DNA from: CAVOHU01 sp963843385
GTDB taxonomy: Bacteria > Acidobacteriota > Vicinamibacteria > Vicinamibacterales > JAKQTR01
DNA: 64,000 nt
Assembly: GCA_963843385.1 (NCBI GenBank)
Contig: CAWJJY010000003.1
Coordinates: 434,001 to 498,000 of the forward strand
Direction: 5' to 3'
The notes below the pieces were generated by a model. The model worked only from the letters and a program-made list of their open reading frames with translations, searched no databases and was not told the origin of the DNA. The translations under genes were made by a program, and so were the position numbers. This document shows, in pieces, positions 48,882 through 58,914 of this stretch. Positions within the stretch are counted from its first letter, which is position 1. Each line of letters begins with the position of its first letter.

Positions 48882-50180
48882 ATGTCCGACGCGCTGACCT
48901 ACCTGTTCGGGCTCGAAGTCCTTGGGATCAAGTTCGGCCTCGACAACATCCGCACCATCACCTGGGCGCTCGGTCACCCGCAGGACCAGTACCGATCGGT
49001 GATCGTCGCGGGCACCAACGGCAAGGGATCGGTCAGCGCCATGACCGCCGCCGCGCTCAGCGCTGCGGGTCATCGAACCGGCTGCTACACCTCGCCTCAC
49101 CTGGTGGACATCGAGGAGCGATTCACAATCGACCTCGCCCCGATCACCCGCGCCGAGCTGGAAGAGGCGATCACGACGATTCGCGAGGTGGTCGACCGGC
49201 TGATCGTGGCGGGATCCCTGCGATCGCAGCCCACCTTCTTCGAGATCACGACCGCGGCCGCCTTCGAGATCTTCAGGCGCCGCCGCGTGGACATCGCGGT
49301 GCTCGAGGTCGGCCTCGGTGGCCGGTTCGACGCGACCAACATCGCCAGCCCGGAGGTCGCCGCCATCACGTCGATCGACATCGACCACGAGCGCTTCCTT
49401 GGCCGGACCATCCCCGAGATCGCCTTCGAGAAGGCGGGCGTCATCAAGCCAGGCATGGTGGTCATCGCCGGCGAACGGAAGCCAGAGGCGCTCGAAGTCT
49501 TTGCCGAAGCGTGCCGGGACTGCGGCGCGCGGCTGATTCGGGCGTGGGACGGGGTGGAGCTGGATGCCGCGTTCGAAGAGGGCCGGGCCCGCCTCACCAT
49601 CTCCACACCGGGGCGCAGCTACCCGGCGTGCACGCTCGCGCTTCGCGGTCGTCACCAGGTCCAGAACGCCCTGGTCGCGGTTCGGACGCTCGAGGCACTG
49701 GATCTGGCCGGAGTCCCGGTTCCCTCCGGCGCGATCGTCTCGGCGCTGACGACGACGAGATGGCGGGGCCGGTTGCAGCTCATCGAACTGGCGGACGGCC
49801 ACCGCGTGTTGGTCGACGCCGCCCACAACCCCGCCGGTGCGCGATCGCTCGCCGACTACCTCGGCGAGGTTCATCCCGACGGGCTGCCGCTGGTGTTCGC
49901 GGTGATGGAGGACAAGGATCGCAGGGGCATGCTGGAGGCGCTGCTTCCCCACGCGACGCGGGTGATTCTGACGCGGGCGCCCACGCCGCGTTCGGCTGCG
50001 CCCGACGAGGTGCTGGCCGACGTCTTGTCCCTGCGGCCGGAACTGCGTGTCGAGATCGAACCCGATCCGAGTCGGGCGGTTGAGCTGGCGCTCTCCGACG
50101 CCCCGGTCGCCTGCGTGGCGGGATCGATCTTCCTGCTCGGAGCCCTTCTGCCGATCCTCGAGGCCCGGCAGGCCGGGTAA
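48882..50180 (+). CDS. folC: bifunctional folylpolyglutamate/dihydrofolate synthase
   Basis: 432 residues, Mur-ligase fold. VIVAGTNGKGSVSAM (P-loop), YTSPHLVDIEERFTID, VLEVGLGGRFDATN, FEKAGVIKPGM and VLVDAAHNPAGARSL are FolC motifs. It ligates glutamate to (dihydro)folates. It follows accD across the hairpin array. Confidence 0.95.
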   Translation: MSDALTYLFGLEVLGIKFGLDNIRTITWALGHPQDQYRSVIVAGTNGKGSVSAMTAAALSAAGHRTGCYTSPHLVDIEERFTIDLAPITRAELEEAITTIREVVDRLIVAGSLRSQPTFFEITTAAAFEIFRRRRVDIAVLEVGLGGRFDATNIASPEVAAITSIDIDHERFLGRTIPEIAFEKAGVIKPGMVVIAGERKPEALEVFAEACRDCGARLIRAWDGVELDAAFEEGRARLTISTPGRSYPACTLALRGRHQVQNALVAVRTLEALDLAGVPVPSGAIVSALTTTRWRGRLQLIELADGHRVLVDAAHNPAGARSLADYLGEVHPDGLPLVFAVMEDKDRRGMLEALLPHATRVILTRAPTPRSAAPDEVLADVLSLRPELRVEIEPDPSRAVELALSDAPVACVAGSIFLLGALLPILEARQAG

Positions 50181-50312
50181 CGCGTCCGGGCCCTCGTTGG
50201 CTGGTGTCCGCGGGCCGTGTTAACCTCAGGGCACGTTCCGGTTTCCGACAGGAGAACCGGGAGGCCCGTGGCGCGTTCACGCCCTCCGAGGCTCCTTCCT
50301 CCGCCGATCTGT

Positions 50313-52621
50313 ATGCCGAGATGGCGTGTGGCTGTATGGTTCGTCTGCGTCGCGGCCGCGATGGCCGGCGCGCCGGCGTTCGCGCAGCAGGCACTGCCCG
50401 GAAACATCCGAGCCGACAGGTGGGAGCGCATCACCTCGGACCACTGGATGTTTGTCGGCGACGTGGAATTCAAGGACCAGGACGTCAGGGTCTTCGCCGA
50501 CGTGATCGAGATCTTCACCGATACGAAGATGATCATCGCCAAGGGGAACGTCGCGTTCACCAACGGCGGCACCAGCGTGGCGGCGGACTCGGCGGAATTC
50601 AACTACGAGACCAAGCTCGGCGTCTTCCACAACGCCACGGGCATCGCCACCAAGGGGCAGCCGGAAACCGAGGACCACGTGCCGCTGGCCGGCCCGCCCG
50701 AGCCCGACATCTATTTCCGCGGGGAGACGCTCGAGAAGATCGGCGACAAGAAATACAAGATCACCAGGGGCGGGTTCACGACCTGCCTGCAGCCGACGCC
50801 GCGGTGGGAGCTGACCTCGGGCACCGTCGTGCTGAATCTCGACCACTACGCCCTGCTGACCAACTCGCTGTTCCGCGTGAAAGGGGTGCCGCTCCTCTAC
50901 CTGCCGGTCATCTACTACCCGATCAACAAGGAAGGCCGATCGACCGGCATCCTGATGCCGATCTACGGGACGTCGAACTTCAAGGGCCAGACGCTCAACA
51001 ATGCCTTCTTCTGGGCGATCAGCCGCAGCATGGATGCGACATTCCTGTACGACTGGTTCTCGAAGACCGGCCACGGATTCGGGTCCGACTATCGCTACGT
51101 GGCGAGCCCGTCGTCGAGCGGCAACGTTCGGGTCTATTTCCTGCGGGAGAAGCCGACGACCATCACCACCGGCGGTGTGGACGTGACGCAGCCGGGCCGC
51201 CGCAGCACCGAGCTTCGCGGCAACGCCAACCAGAGCCTGCCGTTCAATCTGCGGGCGAGCGCGCGCCTCGACTACTTCACCGACGTGACCGTTCAGCAGA
51301 CCTACAACACGAACATCAACGACACGTCGCGGCGGCAGCGCTACTTCGGCGGAAACGTCTCCGGCGCGTGGGGCGCCTACTCGGTGTCCGCCACGCTCGA
51401 CCACAGCGAGTACTTCTTCGACGCGCAGAATTCCACGCTGAACGGCACGCTGCCCAGGCTCTCGTTGCAGAGGGCCGAGCGCCCGCTCTTCGGGTCGCCC
51501 GTGTACTTCCGCCTGGGCGCCGAATACGTGTCCGTGCTCAGGACAGACGCGCACGTCTGGCATCACAGAGGATCACGGGCTCGGCCGGGCGGACCTGACG
51601 CCGTCCTTCAGGGTGCCGTTCAGCAAGTGGCAGTTTCTCACGGTCAACTCGGCCGTCACGTTTCACTACACGCGGTGGGACCAGAGCCAGGATCCGCTGA
51701 CGCGGGCTGCAGGTGAAGACCCCGGTGGCCCGCAACTACCTCGAGGTGCAGGCGCGGTTTGTTGGTCCCGTCGTCAACCGCATTTTCAACCTCGGGGGAG
51801 GCTACGCGGAGAAGCTGAAGCACACCATCGAGCCGTACGTGGACGTCCAGCGGGTCACCGCCGTCGACAACTTCGATCGGATCCTGCAGGTGGACTCGGT
51901 GGACGGCGTGGTCGGCAATACGACGCGGGTCACCTACGGCATCAACAGCCGGCTCTACGCCAAGCGCAAGATCGGCGATGCGCCGTCCCGTTCGATGGAG
52001 ATCCTCAACCTCGCGGTCTCGCAGACCTACTACAGCGATGCGCGGTCCGCGCAGTACGACGCGGCCTACGCGTCCAGTTTCGGTCTGGCGCCGCCGAGCA
52101 AGTTCTCGGCCATGACGATCGCCCTGCGCGCCACGCCAGTGGAGAACCTGAACGCGACCGTGCGGGCCGAGTACGACACGAAGTTCCGCGCCATCCGGAC
52201 CGTGGCCGCCCAGGGCTCGTGGCGGGCCGGCGAGGCGCTGAACGTGAACGTCGGCTGGAGCCAGCGCCGGTATATTCCCGGCCTGGCCGGGTTCAACGAT
52301 CCGCTGGGCGTCAGCCAGTACCTCACGGCGGACACGAACGTCCGGATCCTGGGCAACCGTTTCGGGGGCAATGCCTCGATCAACTACGACGTCGCGCACA
52401 AGATGTTCCTGCAGCGGCGATTTGTCGGATACTACAACGCGCAGTGCTGCGGCTTCGGCATCGAGTACCAGAACTTCAGCTTTGCGGGCGTGTCGTTCGG
52501 GAGCTATCGTCCGCCCGTGGCGCAGGACCGGCGGATCAATTTCACGATCACGCTCGCGGGCCTCGGATCGTTCGGGAACTTCTTCGGCGGCGGCCCGGGC
52601 GCAACGACGGGGACGCGGTAG
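50313..52621 (+). pseudogene. lptD: LPS-assembly outer-membrane protein LptD, two frameshifts
   Basis: From the ATG at 50313 a signal peptide (MPRWRVAVWFVCVAAAMAGA) leads to the OstA/LptA-like N-terminal domain (WMFVGDVEFKDQDVRVFADV, IIAKGNVAFTNGGTSVAADS) and the LptD barrel (PVIYYPINKEGRSTGILMPI, YDWFSKTGHGFGSDYRYV). The frame breaks near 51550-51570. The next frame gives DHGLGRADLTPSFRVPFSKW, QFLTVNSAVTFHYTRW; it breaks again near 51705-51715. The third frame gives VKTPVARNYLEVQARFVGPV and runs to 52621 (IEPYVDVQRV, TYYSDARSAQYDAAYASSF). All three parts are LptD-like and in order. Each step fits one extra base, so errors in the read are a likely cause. Intact LptD is normally essential. Confidence 0.87.
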
Positions 52622-52694
52622 CCGCCCAAGGCTGGTCGGAAGCGTCCAGGCCAGGGGACCACGAATCGGGAGCGCCGGTGCGCGACGAGAACGC

Positions 52695-53582
52695 ATGACC
52701 TCAACCACGATCACCCGTAAGGGCATCATCCTCGCCGGCGGGGCGGGCACCCGGCTCCACCCGGTCACGCTGGCAGTTTCCAAGCAGCTGCTGCCGGTGT
52801 ACGACAAGCCGATGATCTACTACCCGCTCAGCACGCTGATGCTGGCGGGCATCCGCGACATCCTGGTCATCTCGACGCCGCAGGACACGCCGCGCTTCGA
52901 GCAACTGCTCGGCGACGGCGCGCGCTGGGGCGTGTCGCTTCGGTACGCGGTGCAGCCTTCGCCCGACGGCCTCGCGCAGGCATTCATCATCGGCCGATCG
53001 TTCATCGGGGACGCCCACTCGGCGCTCGTGCTCGGCGACAACATCTTTTACGGCGCCAGCCTGCCCGAGCGCCTGGAGCAGGCGTCGGCGCGCCCTTCGG
53101 GGGCAACCGTCTTCGCCTATCACGTCGAGGATCCGGGCCGGTACGGCGTGGTGGCATTCGGCGCCGACGGGAAGGCCACGTCGATCGAGGAGAAGCCACG
53201 GGAACCCAGGTCCGCCTACGCCGTGACGGGCCTGTACTTCTACGACACGGAGGTCGCGGACCGGGCGAAATCGCTGCGGCCCTCCGCGCGGGGCGAACTG
53301 GAAATCACCGACCTGAACCGGCTGTACCTGGATCGGGGCGACCTCGCGGTGGAAATCCTCGGCCGCGGCGTCGCGTGGCTCGACACCGGCACCCATGAGT
53401 CTCTGCTCGAGGCGGGACAGTTCATCCAGACGATCGAGCGGCGCCAGGGCCTGAAGATTGCCTGCCTGGAGGAGATTGCGTTCCGGTTCGGCTACATCGG
53501 CCCAGACGATGTGGCGCGCCTCGCGAAGGGGCTCGGAAACAGCGAGTACGGCCGATACCTGTTGCGGATGCTGTCAGAATGA
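52695..53582 (+). CDS. rfbA: glucose-1-phosphate thymidylyltransferase
   Basis: 295 residues. GIILAGGAGTRLHPVTLAVS is the nucleotidyltransferase signature, then KQLLPVYDKPMIYYPLSTLM, SALVLGDNIFYGASLPERL, YGVVAFGADGKATSIEEKPR and TDLNRLYLDRGDLAVEILGR. It makes dTDP-glucose, the first step of dTDP-deoxysugar synthesis. It starts 73 bp after lptD and leads the rml run. Confidence 0.95.
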   Translation: MTSTTITRKGIILAGGAGTRLHPVTLAVSKQLLPVYDKPMIYYPLSTLMLAGIRDILVISTPQDTPRFEQLLGDGARWGVSLRYAVQPSPDGLAQAFIIGRSFIGDAHSALVLGDNIFYGASLPERLEQASARPSGATVFAYHVEDPGRYGVVAFGADGKATSIEEKPREPRSAYAVTGLYFYDTEVADRAKSLRPSARGELEITDLNRLYLDRGDLAVEILGRGVAWLDTGTHESLLEAGQFIQTIERRQGLKIACLEEIAFRFGYIGPDDVARLAKGLGNSEYGRYLLRMLSE

Positions 53583-53682
53583 CCGTCGCGGCCGTGGGAA
53601 CAGAAACGCTCGGCCGGGCCCGGGACCCCGGGCTCGAACGCAGACTGACGAACGACTGTCCCGTGCAAGGGAGCCAGACACC

Positions 53683-54180
53683 GTGGCTGACCTGACCAAG
53701 TACAGCGCCCCCGGCGCGAAGGCGCCTCTCATCGCAGGCGTTCACGTGAAGCCGCTCCGGCTCGTGGCCGACGATCGCGGCTACCTGATGGAGATGCTGC
53801 GTGCCGACGATGGGTTCTTCGGCAAGTTCGGCCAGGTCTATGTCTCGGCCACCTATCCGGGTGTGGTCAAGGCCTGGCACTACCACAAGGTACAGGTCGA
53901 CCATTTCGTGTGTGTCTCCGGCATGGTGAAGCTGGTCCTCATCGACCGGCGCGACGACTCCCCGACCCGCGACGTGGTCAACGAGTTCTTTCTCGGCGAC
54001 CAGCATCGGGCCCTCGTCCAGGTTCCGAACCTGGTCTACCATGGCTGGAAGTGCATCGGGCCGGAGGTCGCGCTGGTGGTGAACGTGCCGAGCGAGGTCT
54101 ACCGCTACGACGACCCGGATGAGTTCCGCGTCGAGGCGCACGGCGCCCTGCCCTATGACTGGAGCCGCAGGGATGGTTGA
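53683..54180 (+). CDS. rfbC: dTDP-4-dehydrorhamnose 3,5-epimerase family protein (RmlC-like cupin)
   Basis: 165 residues from the GTG at 53683 (AAGGGAG upstream). YVSATYPGVVKAWHYHKVQV then VDHFVCVSGMVKLVLIDRRD, PNLVYHGWKCIGPEVALVVN, YDDPDEFR. This fits the RmlC family, although it is shorter than classical RmlC and the active-site region (WHYHK) differs from the usual RGLHYQ pattern. It overlaps rfbB by 8 nt. Confidence 0.82.
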   Translation: MADLTKYSAPGAKAPLIAGVHVKPLRLVADDRGYLMEMLRADDGFFGKFGQVYVSATYPGVVKAWHYHKVQVDHFVCVSGMVKLVLIDRRDDSPTRDVVNEFFLGDQHRALVQVPNLVYHGWKCIGPEVALVVNVPSEVYRYDDPDEFRVEAHGALPYDWSRRDG

Positions 54181-55192
54181 GGTCCTGGTCACGGGCGGGG
54201 CGGGGTTCATCGGCAGCAACTTCGTGCGCCATGCGCTCAGCGCACACGAAGACTGGCACGTCACGACGCTCGACAAGCTGACCTACGCCGGCCGCCTCGA
54301 GAACCTGCACGACGTGATGGATCACCCGCGCCATCGCTTCGTGAAGGGAGATATAGCCGATTCGCCCGTCGCCGCTCCGCTCGTGCGGGGAGCCAACATC
54401 GTCGTGCATTTCGCCGCGGAGACCCACGTCGATCGATCGATTCAGAGCGCCGGCGAATTCATCCGCACCGACGTCGTCGGCACCTTCGTGCTGCTGGAAG
54501 CGGCCCGCACGGCCCCCGACCTGAAGCGGTTCATCCAGATATCCACCGATGAGGTCTACGGCAGCGTCGCGACCGGCGCGTCGAAGGAGACCGACGAACT
54601 GAGGCCGCGAAATCCGTATTCAGCCAGCAAGGCCGGCGCCGACCGCCTGGCCTACAGCTACTGGGCGACCTACGCGGTGCCGGTCATCGTCACGCGCGCC
54701 TCGAACAACTACGGGCCGTACCAGTTCCCGGAGAAGGTCATCCCGCTGTTCATCACCAACGCGCTCGACCTGCAGGGCGTTCCGCTCTACGGCGACGGCC
54801 TGAACGTCCGCGACTGGCTGCACGTCGAGGATCACTGCCGAGCGCTCGATTTGGTCCTCGCGCGGGGCGCGCCGGGCGAGGTCTACAACATCGGCGGCGG
54901 CAACGAGGTGCCGAACGTCGAGTTGACCCGCCGCATCCTGGCCCTGCTCAACCGGCCCGAGGCCCTGATTACCCCGGTGCCCGATCGGCCGGGCCACGAT
55001 CGGCGCTATGCGCTCGACACCGCGAAGATCCGCGCGCTGGGCTGGATGCCGCGCGTGCCCTTCGAGGACGGGCTGCGGTCGACGGTGGACTGGTACGCGG
55101 CCAACGAGTGGTGGTGGCGGCCGATCAAGCACGACGATCCGGCGTTCCGCGCCTACTACCAGTCCCAGTACGGCGGGAAGCCCGCCCGATAG
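54173..55192 (+). CDS. rfbB: dTDP-glucose 4,6-dehydratase
   Basis: 339 residues, extended SDR. VLVTGGAGFIGSNFVRH (NAD-binding), HFAAETHVDRSIQSAGEF, STDEVYGSVA, YSASKAGADRLAYSY (YxxxK catalytic) and RASNNYGPYQFPEKVIPLFI are RmlB hallmarks. It converts dTDP-glucose to the 4-keto-6-deoxy sugar. The ATG at 54173 gives the family start. Confidence 0.95.
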   Translation: MVEVLVTGGAGFIGSNFVRHALSAHEDWHVTTLDKLTYAGRLENLHDVMDHPRHRFVKGDIADSPVAAPLVRGANIVVHFAAETHVDRSIQSAGEFIRTDVVGTFVLLEAARTAPDLKRFIQISTDEVYGSVATGASKETDELRPRNPYSASKAGADRLAYSYWATYAVPVIVTRASNNYGPYQFPEKVIPLFITNALDLQGVPLYGDGLNVRDWLHVEDHCRALDLVLARGAPGEVYNIGGGNEVPNVELTRRILALLNRPEALITPVPDRPGHDRRYALDTAKIRALGWMPRVPFEDGLRSTVDWYAANEWWWRPIKHDDPAFRAYYQSQYGGKPAR

Positions 55193-55209
55193 CTGACGCG
55201 TCACGACCG

Positions 55210-56190
55210 ATGGCTGACCTTATGTCTCCCGCGAGCCGGCCGACCGTGCTCGTCACAGGCGCTGCAGGCTTCGCCGGAAGCCACCTGCTGGATCTCCTGG
55301 TGAACGACGGCGTGCGGCTCGTCGCGTGGCGGCGCCCCGGGATCGGGGCCGACGTCCAGGCGGCGTACCCGTCTGTCGAATGGCTGGAGATCGAACTGCT
55401 CGAACGCGAAACCGTGCACGCGCGCATCGCGGATCTCTCGCCCGATGTCGTGTTTCACCTGGCCGGCGCGCCGCATGTCGGCCAGTCGTGGGACCGCTCG
55501 GCCGACACGCTGGCCATCAACGTCCTGGCGACCGATCACCTGCTCGAGGCCCTGCGCCTGGCCGGCCTGCGGAGCCGGATGGTCATCCCCAGCTCGGCCT
55601 ACGTGTACCGCGCCGCCAATCGCGCCCTGTGCGAGGACGATGGGCTCGAGTCCTCGAGTCCATACGCCTTCAGCAAGATTGGGACTGAGCTGGCCGCGGC
55701 GCGAGCCGCGCGATGCGACGGTCTCGCGGTCGTGGTCGCACGATCGTTCAATCACATCGGGCCGCGTCAGGACCCGTCCTTCTTCTCGTCGGGCGTCGCC
55801 CGCCAGATCGCCATGATCGAGGCCGGCCGGATGGAGCCGGTCATCTCGGTTGGCAATCTCGAAGCCCGGCGGGACTTCACCGACGTCCGGGACACGGTTC
55901 GCGCCTATCGGGATCTGGCGCGTGCGGGCCGGCCGGGCGGCATTTACAACGTGTGTTCCGGCAGGGCCTGGTCGATGCGCGAGCTGCTGGATCTGATGCT
56001 CGCAGAGGCGCGTGTACCCATCACGGTCAGAGCGGATCCGGCGCGGTTCCGGCCGCACGACACTCCCCTGCTGCTCGGCGACCCGACGCGGATCAGGACG
56101 GAGATCGGCTGGGCGCCCGCCATCTCGATGCCGCAGACGCTCGAGGACCTGATCGGCTACTGGCGCCGAAGCGTCGAGGGACACGCGTGA
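55210..56190 (+). CDS. NAD(P)-dependent epimerase/dehydratase, deoxyhexulose-reductase-like
   Basis: 326 residues, extended SDR. LVTGAAGFAGSHLLDLLVND, VFHLAGAPHVGQSWDR, SAYVYRAANRALCEDDGLES, YAFSKIGTELAA (YxxxK) and SFNHIGPRQDPSFFSSGVAR. It is closest in pattern to GDP-6-deoxy-D-lyxo-4-hexulose reductase/dTDP-6-deoxy-L-talose dehydrogenase. It occupies the place of rmlD behind rfbA-rmlC-rfbB, so the final sugar may differ from L-rhamnose. Confidence 0.82.
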   Translation: MADLMSPASRPTVLVTGAAGFAGSHLLDLLVNDGVRLVAWRRPGIGADVQAAYPSVEWLEIELLERETVHARIADLSPDVVFHLAGAPHVGQSWDRSADTLAINVLATDHLLEALRLAGLRSRMVIPSSAYVYRAANRALCEDDGLESSSPYAFSKIGTELAAARAARCDGLAVVVARSFNHIGPRQDPSFFSSGVARQIAMIEAGRMEPVISVGNLEARRDFTDVRDTVRAYRDLARAGRPGGIYNVCSGRAWSMRELLDLMLAEARVPITVRADPARFRPHDTPLLLGDPTRIRTEIGWAPAISMPQTLEDLIGYWRRSVEGHA

Positions 56191-56368
56191 GAGTCGTGGC
56201 CGTCCGCGCGGCGGTCGTGGAACACTCCCGCCGCACGTGTGAGTGTCGGGCGGCATGGAGGACTCGCTCGTGCTGATGGCTGGTCCAATCGCTGGCGACC
56301 CGCGTGCGTGACGCGATGGCAGCCGCAAACGGCGCGAAGTGAGCCGGAAGGCGGCAGGTGGGACGTTC

Positions 56369-57697
56369 ATGAACGCGGAAACAGCACGGCAGTTGCTGCA
56401 TGTCGCCATGGGCGCCTTCGCCCTGCTGCTCCGTGTGCTGACGTGGTGGGAAGCGGCAGGGCTCGCCGCGCTCGCGCTGCTGTTCAACTGGCTCGTGCTC
56501 CCGCGAATCGGGGGCAGCCGAATCAGCCGCCCGGCCGAGATCATCCGGGGCTATCCCATCGGGATTCTGGTCTATCCCCTCTCGGTGCTCCTGCTGGTCG
56601 TGGCCTTTCCGAGACGGCCGGATATCGCCGCCAGCGCGTGGGGCATCATGGCGTGCGGAGACGGGCTGGCAACGATCATCGGCCGCCGGTTCGGGCGGCA
56701 TCCGCTTCCGTGGAATCACGAGAAGACACTCGAGGGCAGCGTGAGCTTCGTCGTCGCCGGCGGAGCCGCCGCCTGGCTGCTGTCGTGGTGGACCTCCCCG
56801 GCGGTCTCACCGCCGCCGCCGGGCTGGTTCATCCTCGCCGGACCTCTCCTGGCGGCGGTGACTGCCGGGCTGGTCGAGTCGATTCCCATTCGGCTCGACG
56901 ACAACTTCTCGGTCCCCGCGATTGCCGCCGCGACCTTGTGGGGGATGAGCCTGGTCGACCCCACGGCCTGGTTCGCGTCGTACCCTGTGATCGCCGGGAG
57001 ACTGTGGCCAGCCGTTGCCATCAACGGCGTCGCGGCCTTCACGGGCTGGCGCGCCGGAACCGTGCGCCCCTCGGGCATGGTGGCCGGGTGGTGCATCGGC
57101 GTCGTGATCTACGCGTGCGCCGGACCCATGGGATGGTTGCTGCTGGCAGCAACCTTCCTCGCCGCGACCCTCTCATCGCACCTCGGGTTGAAACGGAAAG
57201 CGCTGCTTGGCATCGCCGAGGATCGCGGTGGCAGGCGAGGCGGCGCCAACGCGTTCGCCAATACCGGCGTCGCGGCCATCGCTGCGCTGGTGGCCGTCCT
57301 GACCCCGTACCATGACGCCGCGCTGCTGGCCCTGGTGGCCGCGCTCACCGCCGGGGGAAGTGACACGATTGCCAGCGAAATTGGCAAAGCCTGGGGCAGC
57401 AAGACCTACCTCATCACCAGTTTCGCGCAGGTGCGGCCCGGGACTCCCGGGGCGATGTCGATCGAAGGAACCGCCGCCGGAATTGTCGGCGCTCTTGCGC
57501 TGGCGGCTCTTGGTGTGGGAGCCGGCCTGATTCCCTCCAGCGCAATCTGGGCCGTCGTCGGCGGGGCGATGGCGGGATCGGCTGTCGAGAGCGCCCTCGG
57601 CGCCACGCTCGAGGCGCCCGGCATCCTGAACAACGACGTGCTGAACTTCATCAACACGTCGACCGCGGTGATCCTCGCGGTCGCCATTGCGGGGTAG
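56369..57697 (+). CDS. fusion: VTE5-like phytol/dolichol kinase domain plus VTE6/DUF92 kinase domain
   Basis: 442 residues, about 12 hydrophobic segments. The first half (about residues 1-195) resembles dolichol/phytol kinases and CDP-archaeol-type CTP enzymes: RQLLHVAMGAFALLLRVLTW, WGIMACGDGLATIIGRRFGR (conserved Asp-Gly), LEGSVSFVVAGGAAAW, GLVESIPIRLDDNFSVPAIA. The second half (about 215-442) is DUF92/TMEM19: GGANAFANTGVAAIAALVAV, GGSDTIASEIGKAWGSKTYL, MSIEGTAAGIVGALALAALG, LNNDVLNFINTSTAVILAVA. VTE5 and VTE6 phosphorylate phytol in two steps in plants and cyanobacteria; the bacterial fusion could make a prenyl diphosphate. The ATG at 56369 is preferred to a GTG at 56339. Confidence 0.82.
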   Translation: MNAETARQLLHVAMGAFALLLRVLTWWEAAGLAALALLFNWLVLPRIGGSRISRPAEIIRGYPIGILVYPLSVLLLVVAFPRRPDIAASAWGIMACGDGLATIIGRRFGRHPLPWNHEKTLEGSVSFVVAGGAAAWLLSWWTSPAVSPPPPGWFILAGPLLAAVTAGLVESIPIRLDDNFSVPAIAAATLWGMSLVDPTAWFASYPVIAGRLWPAVAINGVAAFTGWRAGTVRPSGMVAGWCIGVVIYACAGPMGWLLLAATFLAATLSSHLGLKRKALLGIAEDRGGRRGGANAFANTGVAAIAALVAVLTPYHDAALLALVAALTAGGSDTIASEIGKAWGSKTYLITSFAQVRPGTPGAMSIEGTAAGIVGALALAALGVGAGLIPSSAIWAVVGGAMAGSAVESALGATLEAPGILNNDVLNFINTSTAVILAVAIAG

Positions 57698-57916
57698 GCG
57701 CATCGTCGCCGCGAGTCGAACGCGGTGTCCGAGTGCCGGCTTCCGGCGATTGGCAGCCGGCTCTTGGCTGCCGGCCGCCCGTGCGCGACCATTGGGCTCC
57801 CGGCATCCGGCTGGCGACTGGCGCGCTTGCCGACACGAACAGACCGGCACCGAGCCAGGAGTCATGACTGGTTCGCTGGCATCGGGGCGAAGTCGCTGAC
57901 TGCGACCGACAGCGAG

Positions 57917-58903
57917 ATGAGCTTCTCAGAACCGCGATCAGGACGACCGGCACATGGCGCGACCGCAGAAGATCGCGGCTCCTCCGCATCGGGTTCGACC
58001 GGCTGGCGCGCTTACCTGGAATTCGCGCGGCCGTTCACGCTGGTGGCGCCAGCGCTCGGGTTTCTGTCGGGCGCGGCAACCGCGGTGGGCGCCTATCCTC
58101 GCGAATCGTGGAGATGGGCGTTGCTCGCAACGCCGATGCTCGGGGCGTTGATGGCGGCCGTGCTCAACGCTGCATCGAACGGCCTCAACCAGATTTTCGA
58201 CCTGGACATCGATCGCGTCAACAAGCCGAAGCGGCCCCTTCCGAGCGGACAGATCAGCACGCCAGCCGCGTGGGCTTTCACATCGGCGGCCTTTGCCACC
58301 GCCTTCATCCTGGCGTGGCTCGTGGCGCCGGCCGGGCGCCACGAGTGCTTCTGGATGGTCGTGGCGGCCGCGATCATCACGGCACTGTATTCGGTGCCGC
58401 CGTTTCGGACCAAGCGCCTCGGAATCTGGGCGAATGTCACGATTGCCATTCCGCGCGGCGTGCTGCTGAAGGTCGCCGGCTGGTCCTCGGTCAAGAGTGC
58501 GCTGGGATGGGAGCCCTGGTTCATCGGGACGATCTTCGGGCTGTTCCTGCTCGGCGCCACGACCACGAAGGATTTCGCCGACATGGACGGCGACCGGCGC
58601 GGCGGGTGCCGGACGCTGCCCATCCGGTTCGGCGTGACGCGAGCCGCCTGGTTGATTTCGCCGTCGTTCGTGCTGCCGTTCCTGCTGCTCCCCATCGGCG
58701 CAGGGACGCACGTGCTGACCGGCAACTTCTGGCTGCTCCAGGCGCTGGGCCTCGTGATGGCGGCCTACGGGCTGTATGTCTGCTACCTGATGCTGCGGCG
58801 GCCGGACGAGCTGGCCGTCGAGGAGAACCACCTGTCGTGGGCGCACATGTACAGGATGATGTTCGTCGCGCAGGTCGGGCTAGCGGTGGCGTACTTGATC
58901 TGA
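57917..58903 (+). CDS. UbiA-family prenyltransferase
   Basis: 328 residues with about nine membrane helices. NQIFDLDIDRVNKPKRPLPS is the first Asp-rich motif (NxxxDxxxD) and DFADMDGDRRGG the second. The pattern is near homogentisate-phytyl/chlorophyll-synthase-like and digeranylgeranylglyceryl-phosphate-synthase-like UbiA enzymes. It lies 219 bp after the VTE5-VTE6 fusion, which would supply its prenyl diphosphate. The ATG at 57917 precedes SFSEPRSG; longer starts are Arg/Pro text. Confidence 0.88.
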   Translation: MSFSEPRSGRPAHGATAEDRGSSASGSTGWRAYLEFARPFTLVAPALGFLSGAATAVGAYPRESWRWALLATPMLGALMAAVLNAASNGLNQIFDLDIDRVNKPKRPLPSGQISTPAAWAFTSAAFATAFILAWLVAPAGRHECFWMVVAAAIITALYSVPPFRTKRLGIWANVTIAIPRGVLLKVAGWSSVKSALGWEPWFIGTIFGLFLLGATTTKDFADMDGDRRGGCRTLPIRFGVTRAAWLISPSFVLPFLLLPIGAGTHVLTGNFWLLQALGLVMAAYGLYVCYLMLRRPDELAVEENHLSWAHMYRMMFVAQVGLAVAYLI

Positions 58904-58914
58904 TTCAAGAAGGC

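Noticed and set aside
51545..51715. Programmed frameshifting in lptD
   Set aside because: No slippery heptamer or following pseudoknot is visible, two shifts in one gene would be needed, and the family is not known to use it.
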